Below are positions 18,219 to 28,063 of a stretch of 64,000 nucleotides of DNA, piece after piece (the first letter of the stretch is position 1; each line of letters begins with the position of its first letter). Both the position numbers and the translations under genes were made by a program. Below the pieces are notes generated by a model. That model was not told the origin of the DNA and ran no database searches. It worked only from the letters and a program-made list of their open reading frames with translations. Source of the DNA: Kistimonas sp964291505 (GTDB taxonomy: Bacteria > Pseudomonadota > Gammaproteobacteria > Pseudomonadales > Endozoicomonadaceae); NCBI GenBank assembly GCA_964291505.2, contig OZ220199.1, positions 248,001-312,000 of the forward strand, given 5' to 3'.

Positions 18219-19424
18219 TCAAACCATTTCTTTGCGCTCAGCCTCTGCACCGGTTAAAACATCCGCTATACAGCTTAATGGTAATTCACCTTTAAGATTA
18301 CCGTCTTCATCGACCACCGGCAGTGAATATTCCGCCTCCAATGTTTCGGGAATCACTGTTTCTAGAATCGCTTCAGGCGATACTGCGGGTACTTCATGCC
18401 AGATCGCTTTAGTGAGCCGCTGCGAAGGTTCAATTTTATAGGCTTTCTCTAGCGCTTCCTGAGTCACGATACCTTGATAGCCATCATCATTGACGTAGTA
18501 ACCGTAGTCACCCTTGGCACGCTTCATCTGCTGCAGGGCACCTTCGATTTTATCTGCAGTGATACGGCAGGCCGGCGGCTGCATTACCGTTTCCACCGTC
18601 AGTGCCCGAGCACGGTTAACATCCTTCACAAAGGCTTCAACATAGCTGGTCGCGGGGTTCAGCAAGATGTCTTCCGGCTTGCCCTGCTGTACCACCTCAC
18701 CGTCTTTCAGAATGGCAATACGATCACCAAGACGAAGCGCTTCGTCCAGATCATGAGTGATAAAAATAATGGTTTTCTGCAGCTTTGCCTGCAGCTCAAT
18801 CAGCTGGTCCTGCATTTCGCTGCGGATTAATGGATCCAGTGCAGAGAAAGCTTCATCCATCAACAGCACATCCGCATTAGTGCAAAGCGCTCTTGCAAGC
18901 CCCACCCGCTGCTGCTGACCACCGGACAATTGCGCGGGGTATTGCTCTTCGTAGCCTTTAAGACCGACTGTCTCCAGCCATTCCCGCGCCTTTCCTTGCC
19001 GTTCAGCTTTACCGACATTTTGCACAGCAAGACCATAGCTGACATTCTCCAGTACCGTACGATGTGGCAAGAGACCGAAATGCTGAAAAACCATCGACAT
19101 CTTGTATCGACGAAATGCCTGCAGTGCTTTTGAACCGAGTTCCGTTACTTCGACATCATCCACCTGCACCTGACCTTCGGTCGGATCAATCAAGCGATTA
19201 AAGTGACGAATCAAGGTTGATTTTCCAGAACCGGACAACCCCATGATGACGAATATCTCACCACGGTTGATGCTGAGGTTGATGTCCTTCAACCCAACAG
19301 TGTGACCGGTTTCAGCCAGAATTTCATCCTTGCTTTTGCCTTCATGCACCAGGGGCATGACCGACGCAGGCTTTGGTCCGAAGACCTTGTAGAGTCCCTT
19401 CACCTGAATCAATGGTTCAGCCAT
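18219..19424 (-). CDS. proV: Glycine betaine/proline-type ABC transporter ATP-binding protein
   Basis: The ATPase subunit of a compatible-solute importer. Walker A GLSGSGKST is at 62-70, the signature LSGGQ at 166-170, and Walker B DVLLMDE at about 185-191. The C-terminal 130 residues form a CBS-like pair, as in ProV/OpuAA, which senses ionic strength. The 401-residue length fits. It overlaps the upstream proW by 8 bases and is the last gene of a proX-proW-proV operon. The substrate could be glycine betaine, proline betaine or choline. Confidence 0.93.
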   Translation of the reverse strand: MAEPLIQVKGLYKVFGPKPASVMPLVHEGKSKDEILAETGHTVGLKDINLSINRGEIFVIMGLSGSGKSTLIRHFNRLIDPTEGQVQVDDVEVTELGSKALQAFRRYKMSMVFQHFGLLPHRTVLENVSYGLAVQNVGKAERQGKAREWLETVGLKGYEEQYPAQLSGGQQQRVGLARALCTNADVLLMDEAFSALDPLIRSEMQDQLIELQAKLQKTIIFITHDLDEALRLGDRIAILKDGEVVQQGKPEDILLNPATSYVEAFVKDVNRARALTVETVMQPPACRITADKIEGALQQMKRAKGDYGYYVNDDGYQGIVTQEALEKAYKIEPSQRLTKAIWHEVPAVSPEAILETVIPETLEAEYSLPVVDEDGNLKGELPLSCIADVLTGAEAERKEMV

Positions 19425-20319
19425 GTTGCAGTCCCTCCAGGTGACGTTGAGTCCGCTTGCCGTAAGCCTGCGAGACGCGGTCGAAGATAATCGCCAGCGC
19501 TACGATGGCGAGTCCGTTGAACAAGCCAAGCGTAAAGTACTGGTTGGTAATGGATTTCAGTACCGGCTGCCCTAACCCTTTCACACCGATCATGGAAGCA
19601 ATCACCACCATGGACAGCGCCATCATAATGGTCTGGTTAATACCCGCCATAATCGTTGGCATGGCCAGAGGCAGCTGCACACCAAACAACCGCTGCATTG
19701 GACTAGCACCATAAGCGGTTGCCGCTTCCAGCACTTCCTTATCTACCAGCCGAATACCCAGATTCGTTAAGCGAATCACGGGAGGAATGGCATAAATCAC
19801 AACGGCGATCAGTCCCGGAATCTTGCCAATTCCCAGCAGCATTACGACAGGAATCAGGTATACGAAGGCAGGCATGGTCTGCATGACATCGAGCATTGGC
19901 GTGACCGTGGTCTGCACCCGATCAGAGCGCGCCATCAGAATACCAATGGGTATACCCAGCGCTATCACCAGTAACGTACAGACAAAAATGATGCTCATGG
20001 TACGCATGGTGTTTTCCCACATGCCGAAATAACCAATCAGCAGGAATGACACCACAACACCCAGGCACAGTTTCCACGAGCGGCTGGCTACATACACCAG
20101 CGCAGTTACCGCCAGAATAACCAGCCACCAGGGCGTTGAAATCAACAGTTTTTCAAACCAGATCAAAAAGTTCAGCAGGGGATCAAAAAAGGATTCGATC
20201 AAATCGCCATATTCACGGGAGAAGTCCCGGTAGGCAGAATCCAGTGTCTTGCGGATGTCCCGGAGGTCAGACCGGTCCATCTGGGGAAACGTGTTTAACC
20301 ATGACCGTTCGTCACTCAT
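19417..20319 (-). CDS. proW: Glycine betaine/proline-type ABC transporter permease
   Basis: A 300-residue inner-membrane permease. A soluble N-terminal stretch of about 65 residues precedes six or more hydrophobic helices. The EAA-type loop that contacts the ATPase is visible (EAATAYGASPMQRLFGVQLP). It lies 79 bases downstream of the binding-protein gene and overlaps proV by 8 bases, so translation is probably coupled to proV. Confidence 0.93.
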   Translation of the reverse strand: MSDERSWLNTFPQMDRSDLRDIRKTLDSAYRDFSREYGDLIESFFDPLLNFLIWFEKLLISTPWWLVILAVTALVYVASRSWKLCLGVVVSFLLIGYFGMWENTMRTMSIIFVCTLLVIALGIPIGILMARSDRVQTTVTPMLDVMQTMPAFVYLIPVVMLLGIGKIPGLIAVVIYAIPPVIRLTNLGIRLVDKEVLEAATAYGASPMQRLFGVQLPLAMPTIMAGINQTIMMALSMVVIASMIGVKGLGQPVLKSITNQYFTLGLFNGLAIVALAIIFDRVSQAYGKRTQRHLEGLQHG

Positions 20320-20398
20320 GGCAGATCACCTCACACGGCAGGAGAGAGAATAAGAAACTGCGTGCAAAGCCGGCCCGTACAGGCGCCGGCTATTGGCA

Positions 20399-21397
20399 TT
20401 ACAGGTTCTTGAGCGCCACTTTGACTTTTTCAGCCACCGCTGGCGTTACCCAGCCAGACCAGGTGCCTTCAAACTCAGTGAGGAAGTGCTCCATGGCCAC
20501 ATCACCATCGGCCTGATTATCTTCCATCCAGGCCAGCAGCGAATTCATATCGGCATTTTTGAAAGAACGGCGGGTAAGATAGTCATAGGCTTCCGGTGCG
20601 CGACTCGCGAAGCTCTCCGTGGTTACGGTATGCACGAGTGAAGGCGGATACATGGTTACACCCGGCTCGTCACATTCAGCCTGAGTGATACAGCCTTTGA
20701 ACATCTCGGGGTCAACACCGGAACCAAAATCAACTTTCACCATTTCATACTTGCCCAGTACGGCAGTCGGCGCCCAGTAATAGCCGAACCATGGTTCCTG
20801 GCGCTCGTACGACTTGGCAATAGAACCGGAGAGGCCTGCACCAGAACCGGGATCCAACAGATCAAAACCCGCATCTTCCAGCTTCAGCGCCTTAAACAGA
20901 TTGCCGGATGAAATCTGGCAGTTCCAACCCGCAGGGCATCCGTAAAAAGCAGCGCTGTCGGGGTCTTCAGGATGTTCGAACAGGGATGCGTTATCGATAA
21001 TGCCCTGAATCGTGGCCAGTTCCGGATTCTTTTCGACCAGGTATTTCGGTACCCAGAAGCCTTCTTCACCACCGTCAGACAGGGCCTTACCGGCATAGCG
21101 TAAACGCTGATCGGCAACCGCTTTATCCAGCGCGGCCTTGATAGAGTTGCTCCAGAGTTCCGGGGCAATATCCGGTTCGCCCTTTTCAGTCATGGAAGTA
21201 CCGGTTGGCATGGTATCGCCGGGAACCAGCTCAGCATCGCAGCCGTAACCGTGTTCAAGAATGAAACGATCGACATTGGCAATGAGTGTTGCAGAATTCC
21301 AGTTCATGTCCGCAATGGTGACCTTGCCACAATTGCCATCCGCCATTGCGATAGAACCGGCAAACATCAGGGGTAAGCCAAGCCAGGCAGCGCGCAT
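20399..21397 (-). CDS. proX: Glycine betaine/proline-type periplasmic binding protein
   Basis: A 332-residue substrate-binding protein of the OpuAC type. A signal peptide ends at about AMA-D (residue 19). The mature domain has several Trp residues (MNWNSAT, ELWSNS, EPWFGYYW), as expected for a cage around a quaternary amine, and four to six cysteines that may form disulfides (YGCPAGWNCQ). GAGGAT lies 5 bases before the ATG. It is first in the operon and divergent from a MarR regulator. Confidence 0.92.
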   Translation of the reverse strand: MRAAWLGLPLMFAGSIAMADGNCGKVTIADMNWNSATLIANVDRFILEHGYGCDAELVPGDTMPTGTSMTEKGEPDIAPELWSNSIKAALDKAVADQRLRYAGKALSDGGEEGFWVPKYLVEKNPELATIQGIIDNASLFEHPEDPDSAAFYGCPAGWNCQISSGNLFKALKLEDAGFDLLDPGSGAGLSGSIAKSYERQEPWFGYYWAPTAVLGKYEMVKVDFGSGVDPEMFKGCITQAECDEPGVTMYPPSLVHTVTTESFASRAPEAYDYLTRRSFKNADMNSLLAWMEDNQADGDVAMEHFLTEFEGTWSGWVTPAVAEKVKVALKNL

Positions 21398-21438
21398 AAT
21401 GCATCCTCTTTATTATTCTGTCGCCGGCATATTACACA

Positions 21439-21451
21439 TCTAATATTTAGA
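21439..21451. promoter_or_regulatory. Inverted repeat between proX and the MarR regulator
   Basis: TCTAA-TAT-TTAGA is a perfect 5-bp inverted repeat in the 122-base divergent intergenic region. It is a candidate operator for the adjacent MarR-family protein. It has not been tested against a known CosR/EctR site. Confidence 0.4.
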
Positions 21452-21519
21452 CTTCAAATTATTACACGCCAAAACTTCCGGGATGGAAAACACTGGGATA
21501 TACTGCCTCCAACCACGAC

Positions 21520-22059
21520 ATGACCAGCAGCATCATGAACAACACCCCTTACTGGCAGGACGTCCTCATCTCTCTTCGGCGCATTATTCGGGCGACAGAC
21601 CTGCAATCCAAACGCATTGTGAAAGCCTGTGGCCTGACGATTCCGCAGGTCATGGTATTACGCGCTATAGAATCGCTTGGGGATGTGACGGTACGCCGGA
21701 TTTCGGATGATGTTTCTCTCAGCCAGGCGACGGTGACAACCATTCTGAACCGGCTTGAAGATCGGAAGTTAATCGAACGGATTCGCAGTGTCAGTGACCG
21801 CCGGGTCGTGAACGCCCGCCTCACCGATGGTGGCCGTGATGTGCTGACACGGGTTCCCCCGCTTCTCCATGAAGAGTTCATCACCCAGTTTGAAAATCTG
21901 AACGATTGGGAAAAAACGCAGATACTGTCATCGCTGCAGCGAATTGCCACGATGATGGATGCGGAGTCGCTGGATGCCGCGCCAATACTGGATATCGCGG
22001 CACCCGCTAAGGATGCACAGGTTGCCTCTAGCAAGACCACAGAAGCGAATACTGCTTGA
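21520..22059 (+). CDS. MarR-family regulator (CosR/EctR-like)
   Basis: A 179-residue MarR-type winged helix protein. The N-terminal helix (LISLRRIIRATDLQSKRI) and the wing region (LEDRKLIERIRSVSDRR) resemble CosR/EctR regulators, which repress compatible-solute genes in Vibrio and halophilic methylotrophs. It is divergent from the betaine-type transporter, which supports osmotic regulation of that operon. The C-terminal 30 residues are Ala-rich and probably disordered. Two starts, 21520 and 21535, are possible, neither with a strong ribosome site. Confidence 0.85.
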   Translation: MTSSIMNNTPYWQDVLISLRRIIRATDLQSKRIVKACGLTIPQVMVLRAIESLGDVTVRRISDDVSLSQATVTTILNRLEDRKLIERIRSVSDRRVVNARLTDGGRDVLTRVPPLLHEEFITQFENLNDWEKTQILSSLQRIATMMDAESLDAAPILDIAAPAKDAQVASSKTTEANTA

Positions 22060-22313
22060 ATTAAAATTGCGTATCACACTTGCAGATGCGTCAGTCATTG
22101 ATGCATCGCATCCGTTAAGACGCAGGCGGTATGCGATCTACCCTCTCTATTCACTATTCAACACCAGTGAGTCATCACTATTCAATGACGGGAGAGTCTA
22201 GAGAAGTCCCTCTGCGGCTTGGAATGATGCTTCTTTGGTCGTAACACCTTTCAAATGAGGCCGGCACAACACATATGTGTTAAATCCTGCACCCACGTTT
22301 ATCGATGCTGATT

Positions 22314-22472
22314 AGCTGAGCCAGTCTTCGAATATACAACGCTCCCAGCGGGGTATCAGGTGCCTTGACTGCTTGGTTAGTGACTTGATCTCACGGAATG
22401 GCAGGATAGCGATCTTCAATCGGATCCTTCTAATTTTACGCATTCACTGCGGATGAGATGTGGAATTATATC
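22314..22472 (+). repeat. Zinc-finger gene leader, class I (copy 1)
   Basis: A sequence conserved upstream of the first four zinc-finger genes. It includes the block GACTTGATCTCACGGAATGG and ends in GCGGATGAGATG..ATTATATC before the ATG. It probably carries the promoter and ribosome site. The preceding bases 22060-22313 hold no gene I can support. Confidence 0.8.
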
Positions 22473-24425
22473 ATGAGCAGGAAAAATTCAGTTTCTATCC
22501 CACAGACAGCACCATCCCTCACACCGACGACGATACCTTCAACAACATCAGGCGACTATCAATCCCTGCCGATACTATCAACCGGCCACACTGTACAAAC
22601 ATCCACTATCAGTGAAATTGTCATACCCCTTACGCAAAGCACATCGTCATATCTAACGCCGCAACCTACGACAGCTACCAGACAATTATCCGGTACATCA
22701 GTGGCAACAGAGTTGCAAGCACGACAATCACCAACCCTCGATCTGACGTCGGCCACAGGAGTCACCTGCAGTAGTCAAAAGCAACCTGACCAGAGCTTAC
22801 TAACCTCACGCGCAGCGTCGAGAGAGAGTGCAGACACACGGGAGCATATGTTTCCAATATTATCGGAGGGTGAGATTGAGAGTGACTATCAGGCCAGACC
22901 GCTTTCCGGCGGGAATGGCGATGATACAATGAGAGAAACGAATGTGATGTCATCAGAATTATATATTCCGCCGCCTAAAGCTTCGTCGCATTTGGGATTA
23001 TTTTCCGCCATACCAGTATCTGAAGCACCAGGTTTACAAACAGAGCAATTACCAGCAACGGATAAAACTGCAGACAGTGGAACGGGCATTGACAATGTAC
23101 ACCACTTTATTCAGGAGACTTCCCTCCAATTTCCTGCACAACAAGAGAGAACCTTGGCACAGATCAATGTTGAATCTTTATCAGTTTTTTCTTCAGAATC
23201 ATTATCACTGTCTATCATTGATGAGATTGACATCAATGAGATTGACATCGATGAGAATGCTCTGATCAATAGTGACTTGCTCTCATATATGGAAAAAGAC
23301 ATCCTCCCTGACTCGTTTAGAAATTTTATCGATTTGGCAGGTCAGAATGATGCCCCTCCCTCATCAGAGATCAGCAAGCCTTCGGTGCAAGACCCCGTGC
23401 GGCAGGGTAGAGTAGGCTGTACCATGGAGATGACGAAACTCATGTCATCTTCTGATGGAACGACACACAACCCATCAACTACACCTCTCCCTGAAAAAAC
23501 ACCAATAGTTTCTAAAACAAAAATACGATCACCTGAACGCAGTACCGTTCAAAAAGAAATAAAAAAGAAGTTGCCATGTAAAAATACTCATAAGCCTTGT
23601 GGGACGATTGAGAAGCTTGATAGCCATTACAACAACCAGCATAACAACTTAAATCGATACAAACGTGATATCTGTGAGAAATACCTAATATGGATAAAAA
23701 ATTTAACAAGGCATAAGAAAAACCATAGTGAGCTAAAACCCTTACAGTGCGATATCTGTAACAAGGCTTTTAAAAACAAACATCATTTAATCCGTCATAG
23801 GAAAACTCATAGTAAGGAAAGACCCTTTAAATGCGATATCTGTAACAAGACTTTTAAACACAAACATATTTTAAGCCGTCATAGAAAAACTCATAGTAAG
23901 GAAAGCCCCTTTAAATGTGACATCTGTCAAAATGCTTTTACACTGAAAAAAACTTTAAATGAGCATATGACGATACACGACAATCAGAAAACCTTTAAAT
24001 GTGACACCTGCGGAAAAGTTTTCTATGTGAAAAGATATTTAAAACGACACATAAAAAATCACCAAAACCAAAGAGACTTTATATGTAACATCTGTCACAA
24101 AGCTTTTAAACTGAAACAAACTTTAAAAGAGCATATGACGATACACGACAATCAGAAACCCTTTAAATGTGACACCTGCGGAAAAGCTTTTAACTTGAGA
24201 AAAGATTTAAACCGACACATGAAAGACCACCAAAACCCAAGTCAGCCATTGGCGCCAAACCCGTCTTTTATGAGGCCGGACGAATCTAATAGACGACTTC
24301 CAGACATCGAAGAACCGGACAATGCTGCACCGGATGATATTTATGTAGATGATTCAAACTGGATTATAAATCCGTCACCACCACGGCAAGATACCCCTTC
24401 ACCGCCAGCGCATGAAGCTGCGTAA
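22473..24425 (+). CDS. C2H2 zinc-finger repeat protein A (6 intact fingers)
   Basis: First of six tandem paralogues, 650 residues from the ATG at 22473 (an upstream in-frame ATG at 22458 is ignored because all paralogues start MSRK). About 345 residues of Ser/Thr/Pro-rich, probably disordered sequence are followed by a basic stretch (KKKLPCK). Two degenerate fingers come next, one of which has lost its first Cys to Arg (KRDIC). Then come six intact fingers of the form C-x2-C-x12-H-x3-H from 23742. The tail ends DTPSPPAHEAA. Five-residue linkers replace the canonical TGEKP with SKERP or DNQKP. This is quite unlike the single-finger Ros/MucR family. The target is unknown. Confidence 0.85.
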   Translation: MSRKNSVSIPQTAPSLTPTTIPSTTSGDYQSLPILSTGHTVQTSTISEIVIPLTQSTSSYLTPQPTTATRQLSGTSVATELQARQSPTLDLTSATGVTCSSQKQPDQSLLTSRAASRESADTREHMFPILSEGEIESDYQARPLSGGNGDDTMRETNVMSSELYIPPPKASSHLGLFSAIPVSEAPGLQTEQLPATDKTADSGTGIDNVHHFIQETSLQFPAQQERTLAQINVESLSVFSSESLSLSIIDEIDINEIDIDENALINSDLLSYMEKDILPDSFRNFIDLAGQNDAPPSSEISKPSVQDPVRQGRVGCTMEMTKLMSSSDGTTHNPSTTPLPEKTPIVSKTKIRSPERSTVQKEIKKKLPCKNTHKPCGTIEKLDSHYNNQHNNLNRYKRDICEKYLIWIKNLTRHKKNHSELKPLQCDICNKAFKNKHHLIRHRKTHSKERPFKCDICNKTFKHKHILSRHRKTHSKESPFKCDICQNAFTLKKTLNEHMTIHDNQKTFKCDTCGKVFYVKRYLKRHIKNHQNQRDFICNICHKAFKLKQTLKEHMTIHDNQKPFKCDTCGKAFNLRKDLNRHMKDHQNPSQPLAPNPSFMRPDESNRRLPDIEEPDNAAPDDIYVDDSNWIINPSPPRQDTPSPPAHEAA

Positions 24426-24609
24426 TCAGGGTCGTATTCATAGGTCGATGGTCGCTATTAAGATCTGAGCAACGCCGCTAGCGGAGTTATCAACGGGTGT
24501 CCTGACAGCTTTGTTAGTGACTTGATCTCACGGAATGGCAGGATAGCGATCTTCAATCGGATCCTTCTAATTTTACTCATCCACTGGGGATGGGACGTGC
24601 AATTATGAC
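24426..24609 (+). repeat. Zinc-finger gene leader, class I (copy 2, diverged 5' part)
   Basis: This 184-bp spacer shares the last 110 bases closely with the other class I leaders but differs before about 24500. The gene follows directly. Confidence 0.8.
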
Positions 24610-27600
24610 ATGAGCAGGAAAAATACAGTTTCTATCCCACAGACAGCACCATCAGTCACATCGACGACGGTGCCCTCAACCACATCAGGTGACCATCAAT
24701 CCCTACCGAGACTATCAACCGGCCACGCCGTACAAACATCCACTGTCAGTGAAACTGCCACACCCCTTACGCAAAGCACATCCTCATATCTAACGCCGTC
24801 GCAGAGTATGGCGGCTGCCAGACCATTATCCATTACATCGGGGACAACGTCGAATCAGACGTTGGCCACAGGAACCACAAACAGTGTCACCAGCTGTAGT
24901 CAAATAGCACCTGACCAGAGCCTCCCGACCTCACGTCCGGCATCGAGAGTCAATAAATCCTCACCTGAAGAGGATTTTCCAACATTATCGTTTGAGCCTG
25001 AGGATTTCGTGATCAGCCCGTTTCTCGGCGGAAATAACAATAATGGTCGTAGAAAAACCACTGCGATGTCATCAGGATTATATACACCGCCGCCTCATGC
25101 CTCACCGGCGAGGGAAGTATTACTCCGGAGTAGTCGGGCAGTTTTTCCTCTTGCGAGCCCCATACACCATGGCTCACCGTTAGCGGCTTTTTCGTCTCAA
25201 TTAGATCCTGTTATCGCGGTATCTGAAGCCTGTAGTTCGCAAGCAGAGCAATCCTCAACCACTAATCAAACGGTGGACATTGGAGCGGACATTGACAGTG
25301 TAACACACTGCACACAAGAGACTCGCGTCCGAGTGCACGCAGAGCGCGACAAAATGTGGGGACAAGTCAAAGAAGAATCTTCGCCTGCACCGAGCTTGAT
25401 GGGTTCTGCTTCTGAGGCTTCGTCAGGATCATTGTCTACCAGTGGTACTATTGGCATCAGTTTGGAGGATTCGTTGGCGAGTGATTTGCTCGGAGCTGTC
25501 AACGAAACCGAACCTGTTGATATACCTGGCGAGTTTTTCGCTATGGGAGGTCAGGATATCCCCCATACGGAGCAACAGGGTTCACCATCCTTATCGCTCT
25601 CTGCCGCCAGTGACGATAATAGTGAGAATAGCCAGGTGCAAAACCCGACTACAGTGACACAACGCCGGATTCCGCCTGAAGACCTCGCAGATAAAACCAA
25701 TGCAACATCTGCCAACGCATCACCGCCTTCACTCAGGCAGGAAAGGGATAGTGAATCACCGCTTCAGTTTCCAGTTTATGCCAAAGGTCTAACGCCGCCT
25801 GAACCCTCAACCACTGTGCCAACAGCCCATGAAACCCGAGATGCGACCATTAGATTAACCGGTGAGCAGTCTGCGTCCCCTCACCGATCAGACACCATGG
25901 GTATTTCAGAGTCAGGAACAGGGCGGCAGGATATTGTAGCCTTAGCCATACAGATAACGGGAATAACACCGTCTTCTGATGTAGCATCACATGATCAATC
26001 AATGACACCAGCTCCTGAAAAAAAACAGTCCGTTCCTACCCAAAAAAATCGATCATCACGGCGTAAGACGGCTCAAAAGAAACAAAGATTGGGTTTTGAA
26101 TGCTCTCTATGCCCTGCGGTTCTTAGTAGCTTCGACGCATTTATATCACATCATAAAATGAAACATACAGATTATTTCCCCTTCCTGTGTGACATCTGCG
26201 GCAAAGGCTTTAAATCTCAATCTAATTTACTCACGCATAGGAAACTTCACAGTGGAAAAAGACCCTTCAAGTGTGACATCTGTGGCAAATGCTTTAAGTG
26301 GAAAAGTAATTTATATCAGCATAAAAAAATCCACAGTGACCTGAAACCCTTCCAGTGCAATATCTGTGGCACAGGCTTTACATTGAAAAGCGATTTAAAA
26401 AGGCATAAGGCAACCCACAGCGATCAGAAATCCTACCAGTGCGATATCTGTGGCAAAGGCTTTACATTGACAAAATATTTAAAAGAGCATAAGAAAAAAA
26501 ACCACAGAGAGGAGAGACCCTTCCAGTGCGACATCTGTGGCAAAAGCTTAACATCGAAATGGCATTTAAGCAGCCATAAGACAACCCACAGTGATCTGCA
26601 ACCCTTCCAGTGCAATATCTGTGGCAAAGGCTTTAATTGGAAAAGCAGTTTAAGGAGGCATAAGGCAATCCACAGTGAGCAGATACCCTTCAAGTGCGAG
26701 ATCTGTGGCAAAGTCTTTAAATTGGAAATAAATTTAAGCGAACATAAGGCAAGCCACAGTGAGCAGAGACCCTTCCAGTGCAATATCTGCGGCATAGCCT
26801 TTAAGCAGACTAGTCACTTAATCCAGCATAAGAAAACTCACAGTGACGAGAAACCCTTCCAGTGCGATATCTGCCTCAAAGAATTTAAATGGAAATATAA
26901 TTTAAACCAGCATAAGATAATCCACAGTAATAAGAAACCCTTCCAGTGCGACATCTGCCTCAAAGAATTTAAATGGAAATATGTTTTAAACCAGCATAAG
27001 AAAACCCACAAAAATCAGAAAGACTTAAAAAACAAGCGGACTGAATCATATTCATTGAGCGAAACACTGTCTCTTGTTCCATCGTCCGATATACCAACAA
27101 TACCCGTTTCATTTCAACAGCACACTTCGTCAGTGTCGCCCAGAAAATCTTTAGTGCCGGGCATAAAGAAACCCTTCCACTGTGAGTTCTGCGGCAAAGG
27201 CTTCAAATGGGCAAATAATTTAAGCAAGCATAAGGCAACCCACAATGACCAGAAACCCTTCGAGTGTGAGTTCTGTGGAAAAGGCTTTAAATGGAAAGAT
27301 AATTTAAACCAGCATCAGACAATCCACAGTGATCAGAAACCCTTCAAGTGCGAGTTCTGCGGCAAAGGCTTTAAACGAAAAGATTATTTAAACAAGCATA
27401 AGAAAACCACCCACAGTGATCAGAAAACCTTCGAGTGCGAGTTCTGCGGCAAAGGCTTTAAACAAAAAGATTATTTAAACAAGCATAAGAAAACCACCCA
27501 CAGTGATCAGAAAGACTTAAAAAACAAGCGGACTGAATCATATTCATTGAGCGAAACATTGTCTCTTGTTCCACCGTCCGATATACCAACAATACCCGTT

Positions 27601-27864
27601 TCATTTCATCAGCACACTGCGCCAGTGTCGGCCAGCCAATCTTTAGTGCAGGGTATCCAACCACAATTGACTCTACCATCCAGTCAGCCATTGGCGCCAA
27701 ACCCGGCATGTTCGCTATCGGATCAATCCAATAGATTGCTTCCAGAAATCCAGGAGCCGGAGAATACTGCGCCTGAGTATATTGATGTAAATGTCTCAAA
27801 CCTGGCATTCCCTCTTTCACCAAAAGAAGATACCCCTTCACCGCCAATGCATGAAACGGCGTAA
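24610..27864 (+). CDS. C2H2 zinc-finger repeat protein B (15 fingers)
   Basis: A 1084-residue paralogue. About 495 residues of Ser/Thr/Pro-rich sequence end in a basic patch (SSRRKTAQKKQR) resembling a bipartite nuclear localisation signal. Eleven fingers run from 26095 to 27024. A 50-residue linker (LKNKRTESYSLSETLS..) is followed by four more fingers to 27516, and then by a second copy of the same linker leading into the tail. This shows that a finger-plus-tail block was duplicated inside the gene. Fingers have x12 between Cys and His pairs and linkers such as SDQKP. The first finger has an H-x4-H end. Confidence 0.87.
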   Translation: MSRKNTVSIPQTAPSVTSTTVPSTTSGDHQSLPRLSTGHAVQTSTVSETATPLTQSTSSYLTPSQSMAAARPLSITSGTTSNQTLATGTTNSVTSCSQIAPDQSLPTSRPASRVNKSSPEEDFPTLSFEPEDFVISPFLGGNNNNGRRKTTAMSSGLYTPPPHASPAREVLLRSSRAVFPLASPIHHGSPLAAFSSQLDPVIAVSEACSSQAEQSSTTNQTVDIGADIDSVTHCTQETRVRVHAERDKMWGQVKEESSPAPSLMGSASEASSGSLSTSGTIGISLEDSLASDLLGAVNETEPVDIPGEFFAMGGQDIPHTEQQGSPSLSLSAASDDNSENSQVQNPTTVTQRRIPPEDLADKTNATSANASPPSLRQERDSESPLQFPVYAKGLTPPEPSTTVPTAHETRDATIRLTGEQSASPHRSDTMGISESGTGRQDIVALAIQITGITPSSDVASHDQSMTPAPEKKQSVPTQKNRSSRRKTAQKKQRLGFECSLCPAVLSSFDAFISHHKMKHTDYFPFLCDICGKGFKSQSNLLTHRKLHSGKRPFKCDICGKCFKWKSNLYQHKKIHSDLKPFQCNICGTGFTLKSDLKRHKATHSDQKSYQCDICGKGFTLTKYLKEHKKKNHREERPFQCDICGKSLTSKWHLSSHKTTHSDLQPFQCNICGKGFNWKSSLRRHKAIHSEQIPFKCEICGKVFKLEINLSEHKASHSEQRPFQCNICGIAFKQTSHLIQHKKTHSDEKPFQCDICLKEFKWKYNLNQHKIIHSNKKPFQCDICLKEFKWKYVLNQHKKTHKNQKDLKNKRTESYSLSETLSLVPSSDIPTIPVSFQQHTSSVSPRKSLVPGIKKPFHCEFCGKGFKWANNLSKHKATHNDQKPFECEFCGKGFKWKDNLNQHQTIHSDQKPFKCEFCGKGFKRKDYLNKHKKTTHSDQKTFECEFCGKGFKQKDYLNKHKKTTHSDQKDLKNKRTESYSLSETLSLVPPSDIPTIPVSFHQHTAPVSASQSLVQGIQPQLTLPSSQPLAPNPACSLSDQSNRLLPEIQEPENTAPEYIDVNVSNLAFPLSPKEDTPSPPMHETA

Positions 27865-28063
27865 TCAGCGTCGTATTCATAGGTCGTGATGGTAGCTATT
27901 GAGATCTGAGCCAATCTTTTGGATATACAACGTCCCACCGGGGGTACCAGGTGCCTTGACTGCTTTGTTAGTGACTTGATCTCACGGAATGGCAGGATAG
28001 CGACCTTCAATCGGATCCTTCTAATTTTACGCATTCACTGCGGATGAGACGCGGAATTATATC
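27865..28063 (+). repeat. Zinc-finger gene leader, class I (copy 3)
   Basis: A 199-bp spacer nearly identical to that before gene D. It carries the same GACTTGATCTCACGGAATGG block and ATTATATC before the ATG. Confidence 0.85.
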
